Shown: piece after piece, positions 1-9,694 of the stretch
Layout of the letters: each line of letters opens with the position of its first letter
Numbering within the stretch: position 1 is the first letter of the stretch
Source of the DNA: Actinomycetota bacterium
GTDB lineage: Bacteria > Actinomycetota > Thermoleophilia > Solirubrobacterales > Solirubrobacteraceae
Direction: 5' to 3'
Length of the DNA: 64,000 nucleotides
Assembly: GCA_005885515.1 (NCBI GenBank)
Contig: VAWK01000016.1
Span: forward strand, 55,963 to 119,962
Translations under genes and position numbers: made by a program
Notes under the pieces: model-generated
What the model saw: only the letters and a program-made list of their open reading frames with translations
Told to the model about the DNA's origin: nothing
The model's database searches: none

Positions 1-770
1 ACGCGCTCGCCGTCGATCAGCTCGGCGCCGTCTCGCCACGCGTACAGCATCCCGTCACGCCTGAACACCGGACGCTCGTGCGCGAAGTAGATCGAGGGAA
101 CCTCCAGCTGCTCCTCGTCGATGTACTCCCACACGTCGAGCTCCGTCCAGTTGGAGATCGGAAACACGCGCACGTTCTCGCCCCTGCGGATGCGCCCGTT
201 GTACAGGTTCCACAACTCAGGGCGCTGGCGCTTGGGGTCCCACTGGCCGAAGTCGTCGCGGAAGGAGAACACGCGCTCCTTCGCCCGTGCGCGCTCCTCG
301 TCGCGCCGGGCGCCTCCGAGCACCGCATCGAAGCCGTGCTCGGCGATCGCATCCAGGAGCGTCACCGTCTGCAGCTGGTTGCGCGAGGCGCGCGGGCCCT
401 GCTCCTCCACCACGCGGCCCCGGTCGATCGACTCCTGCACGCTGGCCACGATCAGGTGCTCACCCAGCTCGCGCACGTGCCGGTCGCGAAACTCGATCAC
501 CTCGGGGAAGTTGTGCCCGGTGTCGACGTGCATCAGCGGGAACGGGAACGGCGCCGGGCGAAAGGCCTTCTCCGCCAGCCGCAACAGCACGATCGAGTCC
601 TTGCCGCCGCTGAACAGCAGCGCCGGGCGCTCGAATTCGGCGGCCACCTCGCGCATCACGTGTATCGCCTCGGACTCGAGCGCACGCAGGTGGCTCAGCA
701 GGGGGCGCGCTGCGTGGAGCGCGCGCGCTTGCGCCTGCGCACCGCCGAGCTGTGCCGCTGCGACGCTCAT
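1..770 (-). CDS. cysD: Sulfate adenylyltransferase subunit 2 (CysD), 3' end beyond window
   Basis: Minus-strand reading from ATG at 770: MSVAAAQLGGAQ...ESEAIHVMREVAAEFERPALLFSGGKDSIVLLRLAEKAF...; SGGKDS PP-loop; open at window edge. Confidence 0.93.
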   Translation of the reverse strand, partial: MSVAAAQLGGAQAQARALHAARPLLSHLRALESEAIHVMREVAAEFERPALLFSGGKDSIVLLRLAEKAFRPAPFPFPLMHVDTGHNFPEVIEFRDRHVRELGEHLIVASVQESIDRGRVVEEQGPRASRNQLQTVTLLDAIAEHGFDAVLGGARRDEERARAKERVFSFRDDFGQWDPKRQRPELWNLYNGRIRRGENVRVFPISNWTELDVWEYIDEEQLEVPSIYFAHERPVFRRDGMLYAWRDGAELIDGER

Positions 771-1438
771 GACTCGAGCGGCTCGTGCAGTCCGCACTCG
801 GTCTTGTCGGTTCCCGCCCAGCGCCCCTCGCGGCCGGCTCCCGGCTTGGTGCAGGGCGCGCATCCGATCGACTCGTAGCCCTGGTCGTGCAGCCGGTGGT
901 AGGGCAGGTTGCGCTCGTGGATCCGCCGCCACACGTCCTTGGCGGTCCAGTGCGCCAGCGGGTTGTACTTCCACAGGCCCCGCACCTCGTCGCGTTCGAT
1001 CAGCTCGGTGTTGGCGCGCGTGGGACCCTGCTCGCGGCGAATGCCCGTGATCCAGCCCTCGGCGCCGGCCAGCGACCGTTCCAGCGCCGCCACCTTGGCG
1101 GCCGAGCAGCAGTGCTCGGGGCCACTCCATGGCGCGCCCGGGCTGCTCGCGTCGAACACCTGGATCTTCACGCCGAAGTGCTCCTCGAAGGCCCTCCACG
1201 TGCGCAGCGTCTCCTCGAACAGCACGCCGCTGTCGATCGTCGCGATCCGCACCGCACGACCGGTTCCCTGGTCCAGGCGCAGCAGCTCGTCCAGTAGCAC
1301 CGACTCCTCCTTCTGGAAGGAGCACAACAGCACCGCGCGCTCGGAATGGCGCGCCGCCTCGCGCAGCGTGTGCGTCATCGCAAGCGCCAGGTCCGTGGGC
1401 GCCGTGAGCCGCTCGACTTTGCCACCGGCCGATCGCAT
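767..1438 (-). CDS. cysH: Assimilatory APS/PAPS reductase CysH (Fe-S type)
   Basis: 223 aa with CCSAAK, CAPC and C-terminal ECGLH motifs; ATGA overlap with cysD. Confidence 0.92.
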   Translation of the reverse strand: MRSAGGKVERLTAPTDLALAMTHTLREAARHSERAVLLCSFQKEESVLLDELLRLDQGTGRAVRIATIDSGVLFEETLRTWRAFEEHFGVKIQVFDASSPGAPWSGPEHCCSAAKVAALERSLAGAEGWITGIRREQGPTRANTELIERDEVRGLWKYNPLAHWTAKDVWRRIHERNLPYHRLHDQGYESIGCAPCTKPGAGREGRWAGTDKTECGLHEPLES

Positions 1439-1472
1439 CTTTAGATCTGCGGGCCCTTGCGTCGCATGTCGT

Positions 1473-3299
1473 CTACACCGCGCACTCGCCCTCGCCCCGT
1501 TCGACCTTGAAGGGCGCGTTGCGATTCCAGTCGATGAACTCGTTCATCGTCTCGAGACCAAAATCGACCGGCATGCTCAGATCCTTGACGATCCCCTCGA
1601 GCTGGCCCGAGCCCACCCGTGCAGCGAACACGTCCCACGGCTCGCCGTCCTCGCGCGTGGACTCGTAGTGGCGGATCCAGCGCTCGATCGCCTCCGGCAC
1701 CCGCTTGGCCGGCAGGCGCAGCTTCAGCCGCTCGCCGAAGGCCACCTCGCCGCCTTCATAGCGGCCGCCCACGTGCGGGATGTAGGCCGGGATCGTGTGC
1801 TCGCCCACTTTTATCGAGGCGCCGTAGAAGCCGATGCTGGCCACGTGGTGCTGGGCGCACCCGTTCGGGCAGCCGCTCATCTTGATGTGGATCTGACGCG
1901 TCAGCGGGTCGGTGATGCGCAGCTGCTCGATCCGCTCCTGCACCGCCTGGTTGAGCCCCATCGAGCTGGTGATGCCCAGCTTGCACGAGTCGGTGCCCGG
2001 GCAGGCCACCACGTCGCTGATCTCGCGCGAGCCCGGTTCGCCCAGCCCGAGCTCGCACAGCGCGCGCCACACGTCGTAGCAGCTCTCGTGCCGAACCCAT
2101 CGCAGCACCAGGTTCTGCTGCACGGTGGTGCGCGCATAGCCGCCCGCGTAGGTGCGCATGATGTCCGCCAGGCCCCTGAGCTGGTCGGGCTGCAGATCCC
2201 CGCGCGTGATCTTCACCTCGATGGTGACGAAGCCGTCCTGCTTCTGCTCGGCCACGTTGGCGGCGCGGAAGCGCTCGAACTCCGATGCGTCGCCGTTGGG
2301 CGTGCCGAACGTGCGCGGCGGCGCCGGCGCCGACTCGCGCTCGTCATCCGAGAAGCGCCGCTGCTCGATTGAGAAGTCCCGTTCGCTCACCCACTCGCCC
2401 TGCAGCTCCTCCTCGACCTGCGTGCGCAGCTCGTCGATGCCGTACTTGTCAACGAACACCTTGATGCGCGCGCGGGCGCGGTTTGCGCGCAGCCACTCTT
2501 GACGATCGAAGATCCGCATCACGGCCTCCGTGATGCGCAGGTAGTCGCCGTTGTCGAGCTCCACGAACTCGTACAGCACCGGCGCCGTGCGCGGCATGAT
2601 CGAGGTGCCGCCGCCGACCAGCATCTGCACGCCGCGCACCTCCCCGCGGCCCTCGATCTCACGCACCCGCGCGCGGAACGCGATGTCGTGGATTTCCGCG
2701 ATCGCCCGTCCCTGCGGACTCGCGTCGAACGCCGTCTTGACCTTGCGCGGCATCGCCTGGGTGGTGGGGTGGCGCACGAAGTAGCGCACGTACGCACCCG
2801 CGTACGGGGTGAGGTCGAACAGCTCGTCCTTGGCCACGCCCGCCCACGGGTCGCCGGTGACGTTGCGCATCGTGTTGCCGCACCCCTCTCGGCTGGACAG
2901 GCCGGCCTCGCCCAGCTCGCGGATCGCCTTCTCGGCGTCAAGCAGCGGAACGTGGTGCATCTGGATGTTCTGGCGCGTGGTGATGTGGCCCTTGTTCAGC
3001 GGCACGTACTTTTCGATCACGTCCGCGAAGGCCTCCATCTGCTCCGGCGTGATCCCTCCGAAGGGCAGCTTCACGCGGATCATCTGCACGTCGGCCTGGC
3101 GCTGGCCGTACACGCCCTGCTTGAGGCGGAACTTGATGAACTGGTCCTCCGCCAGCTCGCCGTCGAGGAAGCGCGTGGCCTCGGTCTTGAAGTCGTCGAA
3201 CTCGCGCTGCAGGATCGGGATCACGTGGCCAGGCACGTTCTGCAGGACCTCTGGGTCCTCGAGCGTGCCCCGCCGTGCGGGAATGGAAACTGGCTCCAT
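1473..3299 (-). CDS. Ferredoxin-dependent sulfite/nitrite reductase
   Basis: MEPVSIPARRGTLEDPE start; siroheme/4Fe-4S motifs CPGTDSCKLGITSSMG and SGCPNGCAQHHVASIGFYG; upstream of cysH-cysD. Confidence 0.92.
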   Translation of the reverse strand: MEPVSIPARRGTLEDPEVLQNVPGHVIPILQREFDDFKTEATRFLDGELAEDQFIKFRLKQGVYGQRQADVQMIRVKLPFGGITPEQMEAFADVIEKYVPLNKGHITTRQNIQMHHVPLLDAEKAIRELGEAGLSSREGCGNTMRNVTGDPWAGVAKDELFDLTPYAGAYVRYFVRHPTTQAMPRKVKTAFDASPQGRAIAEIHDIAFRARVREIEGRGEVRGVQMLVGGGTSIMPRTAPVLYEFVELDNGDYLRITEAVMRIFDRQEWLRANRARARIKVFVDKYGIDELRTQVEEELQGEWVSERDFSIEQRRFSDDERESAPAPPRTFGTPNGDASEFERFRAANVAEQKQDGFVTIEVKITRGDLQPDQLRGLADIMRTYAGGYARTTVQQNLVLRWVRHESCYDVWRALCELGLGEPGSREISDVVACPGTDSCKLGITSSMGLNQAVQERIEQLRITDPLTRQIHIKMSGCPNGCAQHHVASIGFYGASIKVGEHTIPAYIPHVGGRYEGGEVAFGERLKLRLPAKRVPEAIERWIRHYESTREDGEPWDVFAARVGSGQLEGIVKDLSMPVDFGLETMNEFIDWNRNAPFKVERGEGECAV

Positions 3300-3384
3300 T
3301 GCGTAACCTCCTGATCCGGGTAGCCCGGCCCCTCCGCGGCGCCACCGGCGATGGGAACAAATTGATCCCAAAGCCTAGCGGCTT

Positions 3385-3666
3385 TTAGGTATTTATCCAG
3401 GGGTCTGAACCACCCCGGTCGTCCTCCCTCGTCACGCCCTCGAGGATAGCCGCCCGCCGCCACAAATCCGAGCCGGAGCTGGTGGCGGGGGATGGGGGGG
3501 CGGTGGCGCGCATGAAGCGCTCGAGCGCGGCCACGATCGCGGCCGCCTCCTCGGTCGACGGCGCCGGCGCGATCAACTCGAGCTTCGGGAGCCCGCCCGC
3601 CGCCACGCTCCTGGCGCGGGAGCCGGCGCCGCGGCGGGGGTCGGGGCGCGTCGCGTCTTTGCTCAT
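3385..3666 (-). CDS. Acyl-CoA carboxylase epsilon subunit-like small protein
   Basis: PKLELIAPAPSTEEAAAIVAALERFM...DLWRRAAILEGVTRED resembles AccE-type small subunits; ORF extends further upstream, start uncertain. Confidence 0.5.
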   Translation of the reverse strand: MSKDATRPDPRRGAGSRARSVAAGGLPKLELIAPAPSTEEAAAIVAALERFMRATAPPSPATSSGSDLWRRAAILEGVTREDDRGGSDPWINT

Positions 3667-3875
3667 CTTGGGTGGCCGACCTGCGGGGATGGGTGTGCCC
3701 GGTGGCGGTGGTCGCGAGCGTTCAGGCGCGGGCGTCCGGCGGCCGAGCCCTCCCATTGTGCACCTGCGCCCCTGCCGCCGTCGCGCGGCCGGGCCACGCC
3801 CTTCGGCTCGCGCGGCCCCAGATCGCGCAGTTGGTCGGAGTTACGGTGTTCGGAACTTTGATACGCTCGCCCGTC

Positions 3876-4556
3876 ATGGCGTCGCCGATACCGCGCGCGT
3901 CGGTGCCCGATCACGTCTTCGCGCAGCTGCGCGAGGCGATCATCCTCGGCCGCTACCTGCCGGGAGAGCGCCTGCCGCCGCAGCGGGCCCTGGCCGCGGA
4001 GCTCGAGGTGAACATGGCGTCGGCGCGCGAGGCGCTCAAGCGGCTCGAGCAGCTGCGCCTGGTGGAGGTGCGGCACGGCGATGGGACCCGGGTTCTCGAC
4101 TGGCGGCGCTCGGGCTGCCTCGAGGCGCTGGTGCTGCGAGGTGGCATCGACCAGCCGTTCGTGCGCGACCTGTTCGAGGCGCGCCGACTGCTGCTCGTCG
4201 AGGCCGCCCGCCTCGCCGCCGTGCGTCGCTCCGACGAGCAGGCGCGCTCGCTGCGCGAGCTGGCCGACGCGGTCGCGTCGGCCGGCGATGATGGCGCCAG
4301 GCTGCGGGCCGACTGGGCGTTCATGGCCGGCCTGGTCGAGTCGGCGGGAAACCTCGTGTTTCAGCTGATCATGAACTCCGTGCGCGAGCTCTACCTCGAG
4401 CGCGCCGAGGCCTTCACCGCGCTCGTCGCCGAGGGGGGCTCGCTGACCGGTCTGTACGCCCGGGCCGCAGCCGCTGTTCAGGCTGCCGATCCCGAGGCAG
4501 CGGCCACGGCGATCGACACGCTGGCCGCTGCACAGGCGGCGGCGATGCTGACGTGA
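3876..4556 (+). CDS. GntR/FadR-family transcriptional regulator
   Basis: N-terminal wHTH VPDHVFAQLREAIILGRYLPGERLPPQRALAAELEVNMASAREALKRLEQLRLVEVRHGDGTRV plus FCD-like C-terminus. Confidence 0.88.
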   Translation: MASPIPRASVPDHVFAQLREAIILGRYLPGERLPPQRALAAELEVNMASAREALKRLEQLRLVEVRHGDGTRVLDWRRSGCLEALVLRGGIDQPFVRDLFEARRLLLVEAARLAAVRRSDEQARSLRELADAVASAGDDGARLRADWAFMAGLVESAGNLVFQLIMNSVRELYLERAEAFTALVAEGGSLTGLYARAAAAVQAADPEAAATAIDTLAAAQAAAMLT

Positions 4557-4810
4557 GCACCGGTCTCGACAGCTTCATCGCCGCCGCTCCCTGGCCCCAG
4601 CGGACGGGCCTGAGACTGCTGCTCGCGCTCGTGCGCCGGCGGCGGGGCGCCGCGCTGCTTGCGCGCGCGCCCGGCGCCCAGCAGCTCGCGAGGTCGCTGG
4701 TCGCGCTCGGCCACTACGACGAGCCGGCGGTGGCGCGGTCGCTCGGCTGGGACGCCGACGCGGTCATCGCCCGCGGCCGCGACCTGCGCCGCCGCGAGGG
4801 CCGGCCATGA
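4553..4810 (+). CDS. Small hypothetical protein (85 aa) between the regulator and the GMC oxidoreductase
   Basis: ATGA overlaps at both ends with neighbours. Confidence 0.7.
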   Translation: MSTGLDSFIAAAPWPQRTGLRLLLALVRRRRGAALLARAPGAQQLARSLVALGHYDEPAVARSLGWDADAVIARGRDLRRREGRP

Positions 4811-6351
4811 GCGCTGGCCGCGATGCTGGGCGATCCGCCACGGGCGGTGCCCGCGTCGGTACAGCGAGGACCACAGGTGCCCCGTCGCTGCTCGAGGGCG
4901 ACTTCTGCGTCGTTGGCGCCGGTGCCGGCGGCGCCGTGGTGGCGGCCGAGCTGGCCGAGGGCGGCGCGCGGGTCATCCTGCTCGAGCAGGGGCCGTGGCA
5001 CGATCCGGACGCGTTCACGGCGCGCCCGCCGGAGATGCTCGGCCGGCTCTATCGCGACGGCGGCCAGACGATGACGCTGGGCTTGCCGCCGATACTGCTG
5101 CCGCTGGGTCGCGGTCTGGGGGGCACTACGCTCGTCAACTCTGGCACCTGCTTCCGCACGCCGCCGCACGTGCTGGCGCGCTGGAGGCGCGAGTTCGGGC
5201 TGGACCTCGACGAGGCTTCGCTCGCGCCCTGCTTCGAGCGCGTCGAGCGGGCGCTGTCGGTGGCGACCGTGACGCCCGAGCTGGCGGGCGCCAACGCCGC
5301 GGCGGCCCGGCGCGGCGCCGAGCGGCTGGGGTGGTCGCACGGCTTCCTGCGGCGCAACGCGCGCGGCTGCGTGGGCTCCGGCGTGTGCGTGCTCGGCTGT
5401 CCCACCTCGGCCAAGCAGCACACCGGCATCACCTACATCCCGCGCGCCGCTGCCGCCGGAGCGCAGATCCTCACGGGAGCGGACGTGCAAGAGCTTCTCG
5501 TGCAGGGGGGCGCCGTGCGCGGCGTGCGGGCGCGAATCGGAGGGTCACGCCGCGTGCGCGTGCGGGCCTCGGCGGTGATCCTCGCGTGCGGCACGATCCA
5601 TACCCCGCTGCTGCTGGAGCGAAGCGGGATTCCCGATCCCTCGGGGCAGCGCGGCAGGAACCTGTCCCTGCATCCCGCGACCGCGGCGTTCGCGCTGATG
5701 GACGAGATCGTCGACATGGCGCGCGGCGTTCCGCAGAGCTTCTTCGTGGACGAGTTCGCGCCCGAGGGCATCATGCTCGAGACGATCGCCGGGCCGCCCG
5801 CCTACGCGGCCGCGGCGCTCCCGCTCCAGGGCGCCGCTCACGCGGCGGCCATGGCGAACTACCGTCATCTGGCGCAGATCGGGCTGATGGTCAGCGACGC
5901 CTCGCGCGGCCGGGTACGTGCGCTGGCCGGGCGGCCGCTGATCCACTACCAGCTCGGTGCGGCGGACGTGGCGAAGTTCCGGGCCGGTCTGGCCCGGCTG
6001 CGGCAGCTGTTCGCAGCCGCCGGCGCGCACGATGTGTATCTGCCGCTGCCCCCCGGGGTGGCACCGGAGCGGGCCCGCGCCCGCGATCTCAAGCTGATGG
6101 CGTTCCATCCGCTCGGCACCGCGCGCGCGCACGCGCGCGCGACGCGCGGCGTGACCGACGGCCGTCTCGCGGTGCACGGCGTGCGCGGCCTGTACATCGC
6201 CGACGGCTCGGTGGTGCCGAGCGCGCTGGGAGTGAATCCGCAAATTACGATCATGGCGCTCGCGACCCGGCTGGCCTTCCAGCTGCTCGGCAGGCAGCTC
6301 ACCGCCGTGGCGCCCGACACCGACAAGGAGCAGAGCGCATGTCTTTCCTGA
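4807..6351 (+). CDS. GMC-family FAD oxidoreductase
   Basis: FCVVGAGAGGAVVAAELAEGGARVILLEQG dinucleotide fold; C-terminal HPLGTARAHA...DGSVVPSALGVNPQITIMALATR. Confidence 0.9.
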   Translation: MSAGRDAGRSATGGARVGTARTTGAPSLLEGDFCVVGAGAGGAVVAAELAEGGARVILLEQGPWHDPDAFTARPPEMLGRLYRDGGQTMTLGLPPILLPLGRGLGGTTLVNSGTCFRTPPHVLARWRREFGLDLDEASLAPCFERVERALSVATVTPELAGANAAAARRGAERLGWSHGFLRRNARGCVGSGVCVLGCPTSAKQHTGITYIPRAAAAGAQILTGADVQELLVQGGAVRGVRARIGGSRRVRVRASAVILACGTIHTPLLLERSGIPDPSGQRGRNLSLHPATAAFALMDEIVDMARGVPQSFFVDEFAPEGIMLETIAGPPAYAAAALPLQGAAHAAAMANYRHLAQIGLMVSDASRGRVRALAGRPLIHYQLGAADVAKFRAGLARLRQLFAAAGAHDVYLPLPPGVAPERARARDLKLMAFHPLGTARAHARATRGVTDGRLAVHGVRGLYIADGSVVPSALGVNPQITIMALATRLAFQLLGRQLTAVAPDTDKEQSACLS

Positions 6352-6674
6352 TCGATCCTCCGTGGCTGTACGCGACGGGCCAGATGTACGGCCGCCTGCT
6401 GCCGGAGCGCACGCCTGCCGCCCGCGTGCTCGAGAAGGCGACTGCCGGCGTGTTCCTCGCGACGAGCATCTCGTTGTACCTGGACCGGCCGTGGACGCGG
6501 CCGATATGGAAGGCGTGCCGCGCCCAGGACGGGCGCGACTGGATGCTCAACTCGGGCGTCTTTCGCATCGACCACCGCCGGGCCGGAGCGCGTACGCACG
6601 CCGTCGCGGCGCTGCTGTTTGCGACCTACCCGCTGTGGCTGCGGCTCGGCGAACGCGCCGCACGCAAACGCTAG
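6339..6674 (+). CDS. Hypothetical protein (111 aa) coupled to the GMC oxidoreductase
   Basis: [21 protein letters not shown]...; overlaps the GMC gene end by 13 nt. Confidence 0.7.
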   Translation: MSFLIDPPWLYATGQMYGRLLPERTPAARVLEKATAGVFLATSISLYLDRPWTRPIWKACRAQDGRDWMLNSGVFRIDHRRAGARTHAVAALLFATYPLWLRLGERAARKR

Positions 6675-8311
6675 AGCGGGATGTTGCCGTGCTTGCGCTT
6701 CGGCCCCGGCTGGCGCTTGCTCTGCAGCGTGTGCAGGGCCAGGACCAGCTTTGGCCGCGTCTCGCTCGGCACGATCACGTCGTCTATGTACCCGCGCTCG
6801 GCGGCCGTGTACGGGTTGGCGAAGCGCGCCTTGTAGTCGGCCATCAGCTTGCCCCGCCGCTCGTCCGGCGTGGGGCTGCCCGTGATGTCGCGCCGGTAGA
6901 TGATGTTGACCGCTCCCTCCGGTCCCATCACCGCGACCTCGGCGGTCGGCCAGGCGAAGTTGAAGTCCGCGAGCATGTGCTTTGAGGCCATCACGTCGTA
7001 GGCACCGCCGTAGGCCTTGCGTGTGATCACCGTCAGCTTCGGCACCGTGGCCTCGGTGAACGCATACAACAGCTTGGCCCCGTGGCGGATGATCCCGCCC
7101 CACTCCTGGCTGGTCCCCGGCAGGAAGCCCGGCACGTCCACGAACGTCAGCAGGGGGATGTTGAACGCGTCGCACGTGCGCACGAAGCGCGCGGCCTTGC
7201 ACGAGGCGTCGATGTCCAGCACGCCCGCCAGCGCGGCCGGCTGATTGCCCACCACGCCGATCGAGAACCCATCGAGGCGAGCGAACCCGCACACGATGTT
7301 CCTCGCGTAGTGCTCGTGCACCTCGAAGAACTCCCCATCGTCCACGATCAGGCGCACCGCATCGCGCATGTCATACGGTTTGTTGGGACTGTCGGGCACC
7401 ACCCGGTCGAGCTCCGGGTCCATCCGCTGCGGGTCATCCGTGGGCTGCACCCGCGGCGCGCTCTGCAGGTTGTTCTGGGGAAGGAAGCTGATCAGGTAGC
7501 GGCAGTCCTCGAGGCATTCGTCCTCGTCCTCGGAGGCAAAGTGAGCGACCCCGGACTTGGTGTTGTGCGACATCGCGCCTCCCAGCTCCTCGAAGCCCAC
7601 CTCCTCGCCGGTCACCGTCTTGATCACGTCGGGGCCGGTGATGAACATGTGCGAGGTCTCCTTGACCATGAACACGAAGTCGGTAATCGCGGGCGAATAC
7701 ACGGCGCCGCCCGCGCACGGCCCCATGACGAGGCTGATCTGGGGGATCACCCCCGAGCACATCACGTTGCGCACGAACACGTCGCCGTAAGCGCCGAGCG
7801 ACACCACGCCCTCCTGGATGCGCGCACCGCCCGAGTCGTTGATGCCGATCACCGGGCAGCCGATCTTGGCCGCGAGGTCCATCAGCTTGCACATCTTCTC
7901 GCCCATCACCTCGCCCAGCGAGCCTCCGAACACGGTGAAGTCCTGACTGAACACGCATACCCGGCGGCCGTCGATGGTGCCGTGTCCGGTGACGACCGCG
8001 TCGCCCCAGGGGCGGTTTTTCTGCATGTCGAAGTCGTACGTGCGGTGGCGTACGAACGTGTCCAGCTCCTGGAAGGAGCCCGGGTCGAGCAGCTTCTCGA
8101 CGCGCTCCCGCGCCGTGTACTTGCCGCGCGCGTGCTGCTTCTCCTCCGCCTCGGGCGCCGGATGCAGCGCCGCCACTCGCAGCTCCTGCAGCTGGGCCAG
8201 CTTCTCCTCGTAGGTCTCCGGCGCCTGCTGGCGCGGCGGGCGCCGGTGCCCACCGCGTGAGCTGGCAAGCAGCGCCGCATCGCTTTGTCGATCGTGCGAG
8301 CTGCTCGCCAT
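6671..8311 (-). CDS. Acyl-CoA (acetyl/propionyl-CoA) carboxylase beta subunit
   Basis: 546 aa carboxyltransferase: [39 protein letters not shown]...GGARIQEGV...[22 protein letters not shown]. Confidence 0.95.
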   Translation of the reverse strand: MASSSHDRQSDAALLASSRGGHRRPPRQQAPETYEEKLAQLQELRVAALHPAPEAEEKQHARGKYTARERVEKLLDPGSFQELDTFVRHRTYDFDMQKNRPWGDAVVTGHGTIDGRRVCVFSQDFTVFGGSLGEVMGEKMCKLMDLAAKIGCPVIGINDSGGARIQEGVVSLGAYGDVFVRNVMCSGVIPQISLVMGPCAGGAVYSPAITDFVFMVKETSHMFITGPDVIKTVTGEEVGFEELGGAMSHNTKSGVAHFASEDEDECLEDCRYLISFLPQNNLQSAPRVQPTDDPQRMDPELDRVVPDSPNKPYDMRDAVRLIVDDGEFFEVHEHYARNIVCGFARLDGFSIGVVGNQPAALAGVLDIDASCKAARFVRTCDAFNIPLLTFVDVPGFLPGTSQEWGGIIRHGAKLLYAFTEATVPKLTVITRKAYGGAYDVMASKHMLADFNFAWPTAEVAVMGPEGAVNIIYRRDITGSPTPDERRGKLMADYKARFANPYTAAERGYIDDVIVPSETRPKLVLALHTLQSKRQPGPKRKHGNIPL

Positions 8312-8429
8312 CCACGCCGGATGTTATCCGCGCGTCCGCCCGCTGCCAGACCCGGCCGCCGGCGCGCGAGGGCGGCCTGTCCCCCGCGTCAAGCCCCGGT
8401 GCTCCTTCGGCAGTGGCCTCCGCTGGGCC

Positions 8430-9647
8430 CTAGGACCGCGAGAACGGCCTGTGGTGGGCTGCCCCGAGGCTGTCCAGCACGGATGTGAGCACCGCCGTCA
8501 CCTCGTCCGGTCGCTCACGCCGCGGCGTGCTCGTCGCGGGAACCTCGGGCATCTCCGCGGCCAGGCGCTCGAGCGGCGCAGGAGCGATGACCCCGGCCGG
8601 CTCCGATGCTGGCGGCTCCTCTTTCGCCGGCCCCGGAGCGATGGCCTTGGTCGGCTCGGGCGTGGGCAGCCCGGCTGGCGGCCGCGCCTCTCTCGGCGGC
8701 GCCGGACGGCTCGCGTTGGTGGGCGCGGGCGACGGCAACCCGGCTGGCTGTGCCTCTTTCGACGGCGCCGGAGCGATCGACTTGGTCGGCTCGGGCGTCG
8801 GCAACGCGGCTGGCGGCCGCGCCTTCAGTTTCACATGCCCCTCGTGCGAGGCCGCGCGGGGTGACGCCGCGGGCACCACGGGCTTCTGCGGCACCTGCGT
8901 CCCGCGGGCAAATGCCTCATCGAGCTCCGGGCCGCGGAGCCAGCGGCGCAGTCGCGCGCGGAATCCGCGCACCGGCTTGACCGCCGCCGGCTTCTCCGAA
9001 GACGGCGGCTCTGCCTCGGCGCTCGGCGGTCCCGCTTGGGCGGCGGGCTTCGGCGCGGCGGCGCTCGGCGGGGGCGGCGCGGCGGCGCTCGGCGGCGTGG
9101 CGGGCGCCTTTGCTGCGGCGACCGGCGGCTTGGTTGGAGCGGTCGAAGGCGTGGCGGCGATCGGAGGCGTTGTTTGGGGGGAGCCTGTGGCCTCGCCGCG
9201 GCCGGATGAATGAAGGGAGTCGCTCTCAGCGGCCGAGGGCCGGGGGGGAGTCTCGGGGGGCGAGGGCCGGGGGTCGCTCTCGGGGGCTGACCTGGGGGGC
9301 AAGGGCCGGGGATCGCTCTTGGGGGGCGAGGGCCGGGCGGGAGTTTGTCCCGCTGCCTGCAGAGGACGGGGCGGCTGGGGCGCGCTGGCGTGGGGCGCTG
9401 ACTCGGGCTCGCCGGAGCTGCGGCTCGCGGTGAGCGTGACACGCGTTCCCCAGGCCGACGGCTTGATCAGCACCGTCCCGCTGGCGCCCTCGGCTGTCCA
9501 CTCGACCTTGTGTTCGGGCTCGATGCGGGTGATGCGGATCTCGCCGAGCTCGCCCAGATGGCGAGCCAGCGCGGCGGGATCGCTGAGCTCAGCCCACAGC
9601 TCCGGAGGCGACTTCACGAGGGTGCGCTCGACCTGCGCGGAGGTCAT
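8430..9647 (-). CDS. SRPBCC-like N-terminal domain protein with long Pro/Ala-rich low-complexity tail
   Basis: MTSAQVERTLVKSPPELWAELSDPAALARHLGELGEIRITRIEPEHKVEWTAEGASGTVLIKPSAWGTRVTLT then P/A-rich repeats. Confidence 0.65.
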   Translation of the reverse strand: MTSAQVERTLVKSPPELWAELSDPAALARHLGELGEIRITRIEPEHKVEWTAEGASGTVLIKPSAWGTRVTLTASRSSGEPESAPHASAPQPPRPLQAAGQTPARPSPPKSDPRPLPPRSAPESDPRPSPPETPPRPSAAESDSLHSSGRGEATGSPQTTPPIAATPSTAPTKPPVAAAKAPATPPSAAAPPPPSAAAPKPAAQAGPPSAEAEPPSSEKPAAVKPVRGFRARLRRWLRGPELDEAFARGTQVPQKPVVPAASPRAASHEGHVKLKARPPAALPTPEPTKSIAPAPSKEAQPAGLPSPAPTNASRPAPPREARPPAGLPTPEPTKAIAPGPAKEEPPASEPAGVIAPAPLERLAAEMPEVPATSTPRRERPDEVTAVLTSVLDSLGAAHHRPFSRS

Positions 9648-9694
9648 CCCTGCGGACTTCGAGCGATCCGGCGCGACTCCTTCCGGATCGACGC

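Noticed and set aside
78-878. 266-aa plus-strand ORF opposite cysD
   Set aside because: Antisense shadow ORF typical of high-GC DNA; His/Arg/Leu-rich with no domain logic
6119-6150. Alternating GC run (gcgcgcgcgcacgcgcgcgcgacgcgcggc) as possible Z-DNA/regulatory element
   Set aside because: Inside the GMC coding sequence and encodes the family region TARAHARATRGVTDGR; explained by codon bias
5946-7292. 448-aa minus-strand ORF spanning the GMC end and carboxylase start
   Set aside because: Frame-shifted shadow of accD-like and GMC coding sequence; the real genes explain both regions
7082-8260. 392-aa plus-strand ORF
   Set aside because: Antisense to the carboxylase beta subunit; composition is a mirror artefact
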